Source: Bolinopsis microptera (lineage: Eukaryota; Ctenophora; Tentaculata; Lobata; Bolinopsidae). From it: a stretch of 64,000 nucleotides of DNA. The notes under the pieces were generated by a model, which worked only from the letters and a program-made list of their open reading frames with translations, was not told where the DNA came from and did no database searches. A program made the position numbers and the translations under genes. The stretch is from NCBI RefSeq assembly GCF_026151205.1, contig NC_087080.1, positions 6,365,096 through 6,429,095 of the forward strand, written 5' to 3'. Shown here in pieces: positions 12,593 through 23,722 of the stretch (positions are counted from its first letter, which is position 1; every line of letters starts with the position of its first letter).

Positions 12593-12637
12593 CATGACGT
12601 CTTCATGACGTCATCATGACGTCTTCATGACGTCTTC
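12593..12637. repeat. Tandem array of CRE-like TGACGTC motifs
   Basis: Four head-to-tail copies of CATGACGTCTT/CATGACGTCAT at an 11-12 base period. One contains the full palindromic CRE TGACGTCA (12606-12613). The array sits just past the stop codon of the minus-strand gene at 12651. Confidence 0.8.
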
Positions 12638-12650
12638 TTACTGAACATCT

Positions 12651-13268
12651 CTAATCAGCCGTATACCAACCGTTGTTCTCGTTAGAGTCGATGGCAGTGT
12701 AACCGTCGTCTTTGTTTCTGGTAGTCCATGTGTGATCTACCATCCCAATCTGTGCTCCCATGTATCTAATGTAGACATCGTTATCTGAGTCGGAGTAGAG
12801 GTAGATCTCAACTTTCTTTGTGTAATCAAAAGTTTTGGTGCAGCCTCTTCTTCCTCCCCTCCAGTAAGTTCCAGGTCCGCTATCTGGAGCATCCCAAGTT
12901 GGTCTGGAAGTGGAACAGTAGATGTCACCTTGTCTGATCCCCATCCAGAGGTCTGCAGTTGTTCCAGCGTGGTAGGTATCAGGGAGGTTTATATATACAG
13001 CTGTCACGTTCGCGCACACCTCCAGGAACCTTGTCTCCAGTTGTTCACCTTCACAGTCTGATATTTCACAGGTTCTGGTTCTGGTTCTGGTTTGATTGTA
13101 GCCTGTAACATCAGATTCTCCACATGAGCCTTGGTCTTTCCATCCCGACCACGGTCCCCAATCAGTGTAGTCATCACCTTTCAGACCCACATCCTCTTCT
13201 GCTGTACTAGCAGTGATGAAGAGCAGGACCACCACTGCGTTTAGCAGTGTCGCTAGTTTAGTACACAT
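12651..13268 (-). CDS. Secreted protein with TSP1-like segment and C-terminal beta-domain, paralogue 2
   Basis: A 205-residue paralogue of the 10706 protein with the same order: signal peptide (MCTKLATLLNAVVVLLFITA), tryptophan ladder DWGPWSGW, CGESDVTGYNQTRTRTRTC, then VYINLPDTYHAGTTADLWMG and WDAPDSGPGTYWRGGRRGC, ending at NNGWYTAD. The ATG at 13268 is preferred because it aligns with the paralogue; the frame extends upstream only through a GTG-initiated stretch. It ends about ten residues earlier than paralogue 1, directly after the shared GWY motif. It is intronless, presumably exported, and probably arose by tandem duplication. Conserved cysteines and TSP1-like tryptophans suggest a disulfide-stabilised extracellular role, perhaps adhesion or defence; that is inference. 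Confidence 0.8.
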   Translation of the reverse strand: MCTKLATLLNAVVVLLFITASTAEEDVGLKGDDYTDWGPWSGWKDQGSCGESDVTGYNQTRTRTRTCEISDCEGEQLETRFLEVCANVTAVYINLPDTYHAGTTADLWMGIRQGDIYCSTSRPTWDAPDSGPGTYWRGGRRGCTKTFDYTKKVEIYLYSDSDNDVYIRYMGAQIGMVDHTWTTRNKDDGYTAIDSNENNGWYTAD

Positions 13269-14234
13269 CCTGGAGTGAGAAAGGGAGGTTTGTTTCAGCA
13301 CTTTTTAAAGACTTGATTTGTGTGCCATGATGTATAATTATAGCGGAACAACATTTAAAATCAACGTATAATTTGCACAAGTTTAATCTGGTATTCAATC
13401 TGTGTTCAATCTTAAATTTCTATTTGTAACTTCCTCCAAAAATTAAGAAAATAGTATAATCGCAGTGAAGGTACCGGTAAGTCAAACTTGGGGCCGAGGA
13501 GATATGTTGTATGGTCAATGGACGTGAACTGAATTTGTGCATCTCAAGAGGAAAACCACAGAGTACAACCAAAGTTTCTGTGACAACGCTGTCTGGCAGA
13601 TTGAGTTATTTAAATAAAACTGAACTTTTAACCAGTGACATGGTAACTAACACTAATTGAATTTTGAAAACTTAATCTTTTATATTAATCTAAGTTTAAC
13701 AACATTTACATGAACAAAAGGTAAGTCATATGCTTAGTAACATGATAACTTCTTCAAAAAATATGCTAAACTCTACGTTCTTAACAAAGGTCCAGAAGCA
13801 AGGAGTAAACTTGAAAAAGTAACTAACTTATTAAATCAAGACCTTTAACTCGGTACTAATAAGTTTTTCACCTTCGTTATCAAGTGACAGGTGGATCGTT
13901 GGTGCCGTCAAATCTACTTAACTTTTACTCCGTAACTTTTCTAACAGAAGAAAGCCTTCTTTGGACCACTCATCAGGTTAGAGTTATTTTTTTTCTCTCT
14001 AGAGAGCTGAGAACATTAAACATCTGTGGTACTTCTAGTTGACTGAAAAAGATGACTGAGGTCTTGACTCTTGGTGAATGAAATATTACAACTTAACCTC
14101 TCAACCTCTCAACAACGCAGAGTATAATATAGAGTGTATAAAGAGTATCGTATTATAGTATTGTAGAGTATCATATTTGATATTATAGAGTACAACTTGA
14201 GAGTTCCCTCCTGTATTATGTACAATGTATTTTA
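13269..14234. other. No gene recognised; upstream region of paralogue 2
   Basis: Spacer presumably holding the minus-strand promoter of the 12651 gene. I could not identify a convincing TATA box or other coding feature. Confidence 0.45.
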
Positions 14235-14738
14235 CCAAAACCCATAATCATGGGTAGAGTGGACCGCTGCCAGTGTCTCTCTTTCCCAAACAAAAGGAAA
14301 TGATATTAATTTGATTGACCGTTCTCAAATGCAAAATGATACCGAGAATGAAATCGGTCGCTCGCTTTTCCCATTCATTCACGGCTTACGAATTGTATAA
14401 ATAAGTTTCGATTGATTACATCAATCAGATGCTGTAAAAATCTCTTTGGGTTGCGTTCGGGTCGATACCTAGTATTTCGGGGTAAGGGACAAGGGTGGTA
14501 GTTATTACTTATTGAACAAGCTGGAGTGTATTGAATCTTCATTGCCGAGTACAGCTGCCTTTGGGTAGTTCTTCTTAATCTATTACAATTGTAAATGAAT
14601 GGGAAAAGCGAGCGACCGATTTCATTCTCGGTATCATTTTGCATTTGAGAACGGTCAATCAAATTAATATCATTTCCTTTTGTTTGGGAAAGAGAGACAC
14701 TGGCAGCGGTCCACTCTACCCATGATTATGGGTTTTGG
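14235..14738. mobile_element. Foldback element, module A copy 1 (about 150-bp inverted arms, long centre)
   Basis: Inverted termini begin CCAAAACCCATAATCATGGG and end with the complement, followed inward by a GACCGCTGCCAGTGTCTCTC segment and GAATGAAATCGGTCGCTCGC in both arms. The arms are close to perfect for about 150 bases around a ~200-base centre that carries no ORF of note. Three more copies lie at 54400, 55785 and 56314. Confidence 0.85.
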
Positions 14739-15765
14739 TAAAATATCATCTCTTTTTGATTATAATGTCGGGGTACTTTATAAAGTCGAAATATAAACTG
14801 ATATCTTCATTAATAAGGAGGAAGTTTCAACAATTTCGAAATTTTTCCTTTAAAAACATATCCTTGTGTTTAGGGAAGCATATCGGTCGATCACTGACTG
14901 AATATGCCACTTAATACTTATTCAAGTTGTCATTAAATTCATATATAATGACATTAAACTGTCGTGGCAAAGCAGAATTTGTTGGAAATCACGAATGAGC
15001 AAAATTCTCACCTTTCGCACGTGCAAACTTTGAGCGGACGTTGCGTGCGCATCCAATATTGAATTGCCGTAAATTTTTGCATGTAATTGTTTTATATATA
15101 GCTTGATAAGCATGCAAAGTTTCAAAGTATTTCAAGAAGAACTGTAATCACAACGGCACTCTTAAGTTGACAGAAAATGACGAAAACAGCAATTTTCAGT
15201 GATTTTAGCAATTTTCTTTCAATTTGGGCGTGTCCCCACGTGTGCAACTTTTCGATTTTCAACTTTAAAACTAGCCTAATGCACAATTTATACTTATAGG
15301 AAGCAGAACTGAGCTCCACAACCCAAGGCATGGCCCAACACCAGAGAATACTAAATCGCAAAATTGACGTTTTTATAAAATAATTCTTCAAAAAAGCACA
15401 AACTTCAATAACGAATATCTTTATGAAGGAGCAAGCTAGAAAAACTTTCCGGTAGATTTTCAGAATGCTTGAACAATTATCTAAGGTAAAAATCTCCCCA
15501 GATTTTGAATGAAATTACATCTTAATGGTTTAAAATTAATTTTAAAAGTTATTACTTTGTCAAAAATCAAGTTTTAAAAACGGTTATCTTGATGACGTCA
15601 TCAAGGGGTGTTCATGACGTCAAATAATTTGTTTATACAATGTAAACTAAAGTGTAAACAATTATTTTCAAGACCTGTGGTCGGAAATGGCTGTATCTTT
15701 TATACTTTTGAATCTATGGACAATTAAATACAGGCTACAATTGACTGGCAAAGCGTCTATCCCTG
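14739..15765 (+). mobile_element. Module C copy 1 (non-coding repeat body)
   Basis: About 1.03 kb starting next to module A (TTTTTGATTATAATGTC) and ending AAGCGTCTATCCCTG at an AT microsatellite. It is repeated at 56798-57824 in the same orientation and at 53394-54399 and 54746-55784 in inverse orientation. It holds a perfect palindrome TTGATGACGTCATCAA at 15589-15604 and short AT-rich frames that are not convincing genes. Confidence 0.8.
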
Positions 15766-15792
15766 AATATATATATATATGTATATAGATAT

Positions 15793-16279
15793 CACGACAA
15801 TCTGTCGTAAAACAGGGGTTCTAGAAAACCCATTTCCCGATGTTCCTGAAACCTACAACTTTTTTTGCAGTCGATTTGGTCAACGTCTAGACGCCCTGAA
15901 AAATTTCAGATCTCTAACTCGATTTTAACATGGTTTTTAAGGCACCTGAATATGGCGATTTTGGGTTTTTTACCGAATTTCGTATAACAGTGCTGGCGAG
16001 TATTTTATGCAAATTTCTTAAAAATCTCAACATAACTATTTTTTATTCCTGTCATCTTTGACATCAAATTAGAATGTTTTGAACTAAAAATAAATCTGCT
16101 GAACGACTTCCGATGAGTCTTAATGCCTGAAAAACTCCTGCCGGAGTGCACGCTTCGCGTGCACAAAAGAGGCTTGTAACGTGTACCAAAGGGGGTATAA
16201 TAGTAAAGGGGGTATAATAGTAAAGGGGGTACATAGTATACCCACAATAAATGCACCGGTCGTGCTTGCCAGCACTGTG
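15793..16279 (+). mobile_element. Module B copy 1 (hairpin-ended non-autonomous element)
   Basis: One end reads CACGACAATCTGTCGT (stem ACGACA/TGTCGT); the other ends GTGCTTGCCAGCACTGTG (stem GTGCT/AGCAC). It carries two copies of a 17-bp unit AAAGGGGGTATAATAGT, plus the hairpin GTGCACGCTTCGCGTGCAC. It is flanked by AT on both sides next to an (AT)n tract. Other copies are at 52433, 52954 and 57853. Confidence 0.8.
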
Positions 16280-17166
16280 ATAATGTATATCTACTGAAAT
16301 GATCGACAAAAATGTTGTTAGCTTACCAGATTTTGGAAAATATATGAATTCCTGCCTTTTTTAATTTGTATAACGTATCTAGAGTCTAGCGTCATAAATT
16401 ATACCATTCCCTATTATAGTTTCTTGAGTTCTACTTCTTTCTGCAGAAGTCCACAAAGGAAATTGAAAAATATAAATTGTTGATGCAGCAATATCATACT
16501 TCAGCAATATCATACTTTGTTAACAACACCTTGAGATAAATCAATTAAATGCTGAGCAGTGAACAGGGTTCAGTAAACACTATTTACCAAACACCTCCCT
16601 GCAAATTCTTCTTAGTTATCGTTTAACCTCTATGATATGCCGGCTCAGAAAGTGGCAGTGTTTATAAGAGTGTTTTTTAGTAAATTCCAGCAAATTGCCG
16701 CCGGAATTTTCAGTACTTCAAGAAATTCCAGTGATAATAATACATACGTTTTACTCCAGAATTTAGTCCGAAATATGTGCTCTATAATTTCAGCAAAATT
16801 CCGTATCAACGAGTCGACAATAAACCGCAAATAACATCAACTGTCTAAGCGTGACAATCTATACATATGTATAATTAATGTGTGGTCTCAAGATGATATT
16901 ACGCTGCTGTGAACTGTCTGTCTGTCAGATGTTGGACTGGTATATCAGCTACAGGGTGAAACAGAATTCCAGCCGCAGCGCCATTTACTTTTATAATAAT
17001 TTTAAGACGGCGAAAGATATTTCATTTATGTAAAACGTTTTATAAGTAAAAGGGTTCTCTGTTTAAGTTCTCCATTTAGCTTCCTTTTGTCCCCGGTTAC
17101 ACAGATCTAGCAGTGTAAACATGGATTAGTAAACTGGAGGTTGTCTCTGTTGAATTGCTACCCAGA
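16280..17166. other. No gene recognised
   Basis: Overlapping short frames on both strands at 16637-16834 look like chance. No domain, repeat or RNA gene is identified. Confidence 0.5.
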
Positions 17167-17666
17167 GCTACAATAATGCTACAATAGTGCTACAATAGTG
17201 CTACAATAGTGCTACAATAGTGCTACAATAGTGCTACAATAGTGCTACAATAGTGCTACAATAGTGCTACAATAGTGCTACAATAGTGCTACTTAGTGCT
17301 ACTTAGTCCTACAATAGTGCTACAATAGTGCTACAATAGTGCTACAATAGTGCTACAATAGTGCTACAATAGTGCTACAATAGTGCTACAATAGCGCTAC
17401 AATAGTGCTACTTAGTGCTACTTAGTGCTACAATAGTGTTACAATAGTGCTACAATAGTGCTACAATAGTGCTATAATAGTGCTACAATAGTGCTACAAT
17501 AGTGCTACAATAGTGCTATGATAGTGCTACAATAGTGTTACAATAGTGCTACAATAGTGCTACAATAGTGCTATAATAGTGCTACAATAGTGCTACAATA
17601 GTGCTACAATAGTGCTACAATAGCGCTACCTAGTGTTACCTAGTGTTGCCCTGTGCTATAATAATA
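17167..17666. repeat. 11-bp minisatellite (GCTACAATAGT)n, about 45 units
   Basis: A 500-bp array of GCTACAATAGT with variants GCTACTTAGT, GCTATAATAGT, GTTACAATAGT and GCGCTACAATA. Variant units recur in blocks: the CTTAGTGCTACTTAGT pair appears twice, and the GTTACAATAGT ... GCTATAATAGT set appears twice, which points to higher-order duplication. Confidence 0.95.
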
Positions 17667-18646
17667 GTGCTACATCAATACTGGACACTGGTAGACACTA
17701 TATTTATCCTAGGTAAGGTAGTTCTGGCGTGACGCCAGGGGTTCAAGTGATAACATCCGCTCAACATCACAATGTAAATACCTGGCATTTCGGAGGTAAA
17801 TACCTTTCCATCTCCTCAGTAGATATCGACAAATGATGAGATGAGTTCGTTACGAAGTGTTCATAATACACTCGGGGCTGCCGGCTGGGGGTGAAATTAG
17901 GCAAATCAAGTTTATTTTGTGGTATACTTGTGTAGAATAAAGATTTTTGGTATCTCGAGGTGACCCGCTTGTGAATCGACTAGTTACGGCTTTTTACGGC
18001 CAAGCGAGTACCACATCAATAAATGTAATAGATTTGTAGTGTTTTAATTAGTTCATTAACATCATTACTGACTTGTCGATTTCATACTCGACGTCACCTA
18101 ACGCACAGCACATGTCACGTGTGTATGATAAAGGGCACATTTTGTATAGTATATTCTTTTCCACGTTACACCTGTAAATTATACCTTCGAGTACAACCAG
18201 GATACTTGCTAAGTCACTACTCAGGAGTGCCCACACGTGTGTAGTATAACCCTCATTCAGGTACTTTAGTAGTTTGTACCCTAAGCCCTGAAAGCTATGT
18301 TAAATAACTGTAGTAATAATACCTGAAAGCTATGGTACCTATGAAGCTATGATAAATATGTAATTAAATATAACTTTGTGACAATTAAATATGGATCCTG
18401 AGTCTAAAAAGCTATGTTACCTATAGTAGATACCCTGGCTCCAGCTCATAACAAATCACATATACATGTATAACGTGAAGTCCAGGGTGACATGCATTAG
18501 TATTTCACGTGATAAATATTAGGATAGCAAATGAGATGGGCATATTGCCTGGAATAATACAAACAGCATCAGATAGTTACCATGGTCCATGACGCTGGAA
18601 TATCCCTCCACCATTGCATGCATGAATTCTAATTGGTGATAAAAGT

Positions 18647-18664
18647 GAAAGTGAAAGCGAAACT
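18647..18664 (+). promoter_or_regulatory. ISRE/IRF-type motif
   Basis: GAAAGTGAAAGCGAAACT has three GAAA cores at a six-base period and contains an exact match to the ISRE form GAAANNGAAACT bound by interferon regulatory factors. No adjacent gene is recognised, so it could be a chance match. Confidence 0.3.
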
Positions 18665-19410
18665 ATGGACTTATGGATTGGAAGAGGGTTTATTGAGTGC
18701 AGGTAGTTGTAACACGTCACATTTCCAAGAGCCTACCTACATCACGTGATCTGCATGTTACGAGAATATTCCTGGTATTTCATATTAGTCGGAGGGCTTG
18801 AAACTAGGAAGATAAAAGAGCATTCCGCACATTCATTGCATTATAATGCAAATTATAATCTTGCACTGTTCCTTTTATTTCATTGCTCGAGGCCTTCGAA
18901 TTCCTTAGACCTTTAGACGTAGTTTAAAGTTTAAACATTAATAATCGGTTTACGTAATTCATTTTCATGCTTTGCTGATCAACAACGTACGTAAATATTT
19001 GATTTTAGTCGTTAAATTCACGTACTGACTACTGGTCTATAATAAATTCCAGGGAATAATGTTTTAAAAATCAGCGGTTTATCGCACTAGATCATTTGCT
19101 TCCTGTATCTGCTGTAATTCGCTATCTTGTGTCTTAACTCTTATCGCTATCTATTCGATTACTAATCGATAAGTTCACAGTTAACTTCCACCTAATGATT
19201 TGCTCAAGTGCAGTGTCTACTGTCTACTTGCAATCATCCAAATATGCTGCATAATATATTATACCAGCCGCATTATTTAAATCATTAAATGTAATGTGCT
19301 GGTTGCTAATAGCTATCATATCATATCACCCTATATAACATATTGGTGGTGACCCTATTCTGGGTTGATAAGTGTGGGGGGAATGAACGAATGACTAGAT
19401 CGGTAACAGA

Positions 19411-19456
19411 TGGTAGCTGTTATATAGGGGCCCTGGTAGCTGTTATATAGGGGCCC
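19411..19456. repeat. 23-bp direct duplication
   Basis: Two perfect adjacent copies of a unit starting TGGTAGCTGTTATATAGGGG. Confidence 0.9.
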
Positions 19457-19664
19457 TGGTGGTGTTATCTTAACACGTACATCGCATCTATTTAGTTTAA
19501 TATTTATACACATTATACATATGATCAGGGCTTCATACTGGAGTGTATTATCTTTTTTAGAGGATTCATTTGTTGTTATCTTCTTTGAACCGTTTAACGT
19601 TTATGATATTTGACGTATTTATGCCCAATCATTTTTATTGTCTGATATTATGTTGTGTCTGTAG

Positions 19665-19861
19665 GTTCACTGCTTTTAAGAATCATTATTGGATGTGAAA
19701 ATCAAGCATCGGAACATACGGTAGTTAAAGCTTGTACTGCATTGAACGAGTGTTGTAACAAATCACCAATTTGTGGAAGAATAAAGGCTGCTAAAATTAT
19801 CGTAACTTCATCATTTTCAAAGATAATGAGCACCAACCCGCCATCGCTTCAAAATTCATAA
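19665..19861 (+). CDS. Possible terminal exon, unrecognised protein
   Basis: An open frame of about 65 codons enters after a plausible acceptor (TTGTGTCTGTAG) and ends in TAA. The peptide (SLLLRIIIGCENQASEHTVV, then a cysteine-rich stretch NECCNKSPICGR) has helical, armadillo-like spacing, but I do not recognise a family. No partner exon or clear poly(A) signal was found. It could well be spurious. Confidence 0.22.
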
Positions 19862-22314
19862 TTTATCTATAAATATTCTGAACCAAGATTTTGTTGCTCT
19901 GTTCAGACTTTAACGAATTCAACAGAATATTCGTGTCTTTCACAGAACATGTTCCACGCTCCTACATGACCCGATTCCTGCTACGAAGAAATTTCGTTAA
20001 TTGCCCTCGATTAACAAATTGCTTTTTACTTTTGCTAGCAATAGCGCTACAGCCGGAATATTTGTAACACCGTAACACCGAAGTGAACATGTATCCGCGA
20101 ACAGTGGAGGAAGTGTGCGGAGAGAAAACAATACAACGCGTCCATTGTTCTGCCATTGTAACATGTCAGTATGTATAAATAGATCTGTATACAATCTGTT
20201 GACTGAGACTCAGATTTAAGTAACTACTTAAGCAGCTTAATAGTGATAACTTCTTCTTTTGTTCGATTAAGGAATGCTCACATAATATAATACCAAATTA
20301 GGAATGTTCCCCGAAATACGTCATTACTGAAAACCTCCCAAAAATTTGAGACTAACGATTAGTGTTGTAAATATCAAAAACGGAATGGTGTAAATTCAAA
20401 TGTAGTCTGTCAGTGTCACGATAACGTCAAAGTTCAAAAAAATTTCATAATCACGTGGTTGCCACAAAAAAGAAACTTGCTCTTTTTCTCTTTTTCGTAA
20501 AGGTAATAGTCACGGATTCATTGCCACTAACTACTTTATAAGTTCCTATTATTAATTATTAGTTACATAGTAGTATTGAGAATATCAAACGTTACATGGT
20601 GTAAATTCAAGTGTAGAACTAGAATGTCAACTTGGAGAGTGTTACGACCTGTCTCTGTGGCGGCACACCAGCGCTCAAATTCTTGCTGTAAACTCTTATA
20701 CCGGACTGATGACAACTTTAAAGTCTGATTTCTCCATGAGAATTCTTTCTTCTCCGACTATAGTGCTTTTACAAGAAGGATGAAAAAACTATTTTTAATC
20801 CCCCGGGGTTATTACAGACACTTTGACAAAGGTATCTGAAACATGCTGAATTTCATTCTTGCCATGTTGAATCGGGATATGTCTGAAAAATTCACATTTA
20901 AATTGAAATAGATAATGAATATTTACAGATTTGACAACAATAACGTGAAATAAAGTGAGCAAGTAATAAACTCAGAAGTAGAACAAGAGGATCTAATATA
21001 GCTCTAGATGAGTGATAATCTTTTGATGAAGAAGAATTCAATCGACAAATTCCAAATTAGCTGTCAGCCGGATTTTCGTCAGCCACATTCCACATACAGT
21101 AAACGGCCACAGTATCACGGGAATTACTAAAGATTTACACGCTCAAACACTGTTTAGTATCTATTATCTGCATTCGCAGACGATCCAGATTATCTCCAGT
21201 AGTGGTAGAAGCGGGTAGAAGTGTAATCTACATTAAACACTACCCGCCTCTAATCTGAAGAAAATACATGTCCAATGTTTTATTGTTTTATTGTTTTATC
21301 TAACCCAGATCTTCAGATTATTCCATTTAAAGTTTGCCTCTTTGTCGGACAAAATGGGTCTAAGTAGTGTCAGACAGAGACTTTAAAACTCACAAAACTC
21401 AAGATTGCACTGTAGAGATAATTCTCTCCGCCATGTTCATTGTCCATGGTTTTACAGATTGCAATATGACATGTATATTCCCAGATCAGCAGATAGTTTT
21501 CGAACTTGTTGGTGGCTAGGGAAGCAGCACGTGTAGCGCTTGCAGCACGTGCAGCACAATTTCCATGAGAGACAATAAAAAACACTGCATCTGACCTGAT
21601 TTAATAGAAACATTATTTCACCATTAAAGTCTTAATGTAAGTCGTCTGACAAGTGCATTATCAGATAACATTTGTGATTGGTACCAGGAGCCACCTTCTC
21701 TGAGCGATTAATCCTAATCTTTAAATAGACTCCACCTGTGGAACCTGTGGAACCTGTGGGCTGTTCTTAGATTTCAATTTTAAAATGTCTCATCAGTTTA
21801 CTTCAAAATAGGACAGATTTGGTTCGACTCAGGTAGCTAGATTTAACTATAATACGATATTTTATTCAACCATGAAACTTAATCGGTCGTCAATACCAGG
21901 CTTATTATCACGAAATACAATGAATGATGTCGTCAAAATCTATCAGGAATTAATAAACATAAGTTTATAACCATATTTAACATAATATGTGTGCACATTA
22001 TGACAACATAACATTCTTACACCACTTCGGGGAGTTTTCACCATCAGTCGTAGTTGCCATGGTTGTGACTTGTGGTCGCCAGTGTGGTCGCCGATATGGT
22101 CACCGGTTTGTGGCCTTGACATGGCAGTGGGTGGGCCTGTCGACAAGTCCTTAGTCAGCTTGTCTGACTTCATTACTGCTCGATTGCTTTAAACTGAGTT
22201 GTTTGAAAGAAAGAGCCGTTCAAAAATGCTGATTATACTGAAGTACGATTAAGTCATTTAAAGTGAAGTCTAAACTAAACCAGCTCCTTTGAACTACCCT
22301 TCCAGTTCCCTTAT
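19862..22314. other. No gene recognised
   Basis: Several 60-75 codon frames are present but show no domain, splice context or start signal that would support a gene. Confidence 0.45.
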
Positions 22315-22366
22315 GTCACTGTCTGTGTCACTGTGACACAGTCTGTGTCGCTGTGTCACTGTCTGT
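22315..22366. repeat. GTCACTGTCTGT-type repeat with internal palindrome
   Basis: Loose tandem units of GTCACTGTCTGTGTC. The centre CTGTGTCACTGTGACACAG is nearly palindromic. Confidence 0.7.
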
Positions 22367-22522
22367 AAATGCCCTTCCCCTGCTGTTAGAGTGTTGGTAT
22401 CCCACACCAAACCTCCCCAATGAACTATAATACAATTATATAGAGCTGTTTCCAAGAAAACAATTACAAACAATGTTTGGAGAATGAATATTTTCTCCAC
22501 ACCCAAGAAGGGGAACGTGGAA

Positions 22523-22526
22523 TGTG

Positions 22527-22567
<41 letters not shown>

Positions 22568-22568
22568 G
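22523..22568. repeat. (TG)n microsatellite
   Basis: About 22 TG units with one TTTG interruption. Confidence 0.95.
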
Positions 22569-22918
22569 GAGACTGGAGAGCCCCTTTATCGTGAATATAA
22601 TTACGAGTGTAAATAAGCAGAAGGGGTCTGGAGAGGGAGGAATGTTAGTTCTCTTTGACACTCTTCCGGAGCTAGCTCCACGCTGTGTGCTAGTCGTTTA
22701 GTTGTTTACGGGGGCTCCCGGTCACGTCTGTTTATTTCCACTCGTACTTTGATTGCCTACTTGATCGGAAATGACATAAGTACAGACGGTGATTCAGGTT
22801 TTTATTTTCTGTATTTTTTTACAACAATTTGAGATGCAATTGACAGAGCACAATACATAGGTAACGGAAATGGTAAATTGTTACCAAAATTTTTGAATTT
22901 TAAACAAACAAACATGAT

Positions 22919-23722
22919 TTACTCCATCATAGGGATAAGGCTGTACGAGACTTCTGATGGAGGGGTCTCATGTTTGCTGTCCATCTTCTTTCCTCTGTAC
23001 CCACGTAAAGCAATAAGTGTTGTTCTTAGCATTGCAAATCTTATCCTCGTTCTTACGAGGGTGAAGGTAGCCTTCTCCATATTCAAAACTCTTTCTAAAT
23101 ATTCATCCTTCTTCTCGTTCTCGTTCATTTCATATACTTCTTGAAAAGTCTTTGTCCTGTTTGATAAGCAATTGGGGTGTGAAACCCTAATGTCAAGAAA
23201 GGTCTTATCAAATGGAGTCCAAACTCCTCTAGCAGATACATCAAGCCCAGCTTAGTCACCAGTTATAGTCTTGGGGTTGAGACAGTCACCCTCGTTTACC
23301 TTCTGTAGCTGGGGTTCAACTTTCACATCATGACATACCTCACGCAGGAGATTGGCCATTGTGTCTTGGCTTGGAGTTTGGAATTCTTAAATTTCTTAAT
23401 AATTTCTTTCCCGATATACTACTTGATGCGGTGTATACTTCCTGTTGGTCCACTATTGCCTTTGTCAGCTCAGTAGTGATTAGCTTGGAGGCTGTGTACT
23501 CAAACTGGCATTCTTCGTGGGGGTTTACCAATCCTCCCAATCTTATTGGTAGACTTAACACATCTCTCTCTCTCTCTCTAAGTCAGAGATCTCCCTGCCC
23601 AGCATCTTTGGTAGAAGCTTTTGTCTTATCTCGTGTTTTAGCGGCTTCATGGCTTCAGAGATGTGTGGCACAGTCCTTTGCACTAACTTCCACCGGTGGC
23701 AATATTGTTTCCTTTTCAATAT
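22919..23722 (-). pseudogene. Degenerate reverse-transcriptase retroelement, C-terminal fragment
   Basis: On the minus strand the frame opens near HRWKLVQRTVPHISEAMKPL and runs through KMLGREISDLE and LSLPIRLGGLVNP. These are landmarks of the region after the polymerase core in a family of animal non-LTR-like reverse transcriptases. The frame then breaks near 23345. An out-of-register segment continues with NLLREVCHDVKVEPQLQ, an in-frame TAA at 23252-23254, LDVSARGVWTPFDKTF, LDIRVSHPNC and the terminal RTRIRFAMLRTTLIALRGYR, ending at 22919. Pieces expected between these motifs are missing, so internal deletions have occurred as well as a frameshift and a stop. The DV...DIRV block might be a nuclease-like domain; that is inference. 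No 5' part, polymerase YxDD motif or flanking duplication was seen. Confidence 0.72.

Larger units (their letters stand above)
17667..19654. other. No gene recognised; local repeats
   Basis: Contains loose repeats of GAAAGCTATG at 18285-18425, an ISRE-like site at 18647 and a 23-bp direct duplication at 19411-19456. No coding exon is supported. Confidence 0.45.
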
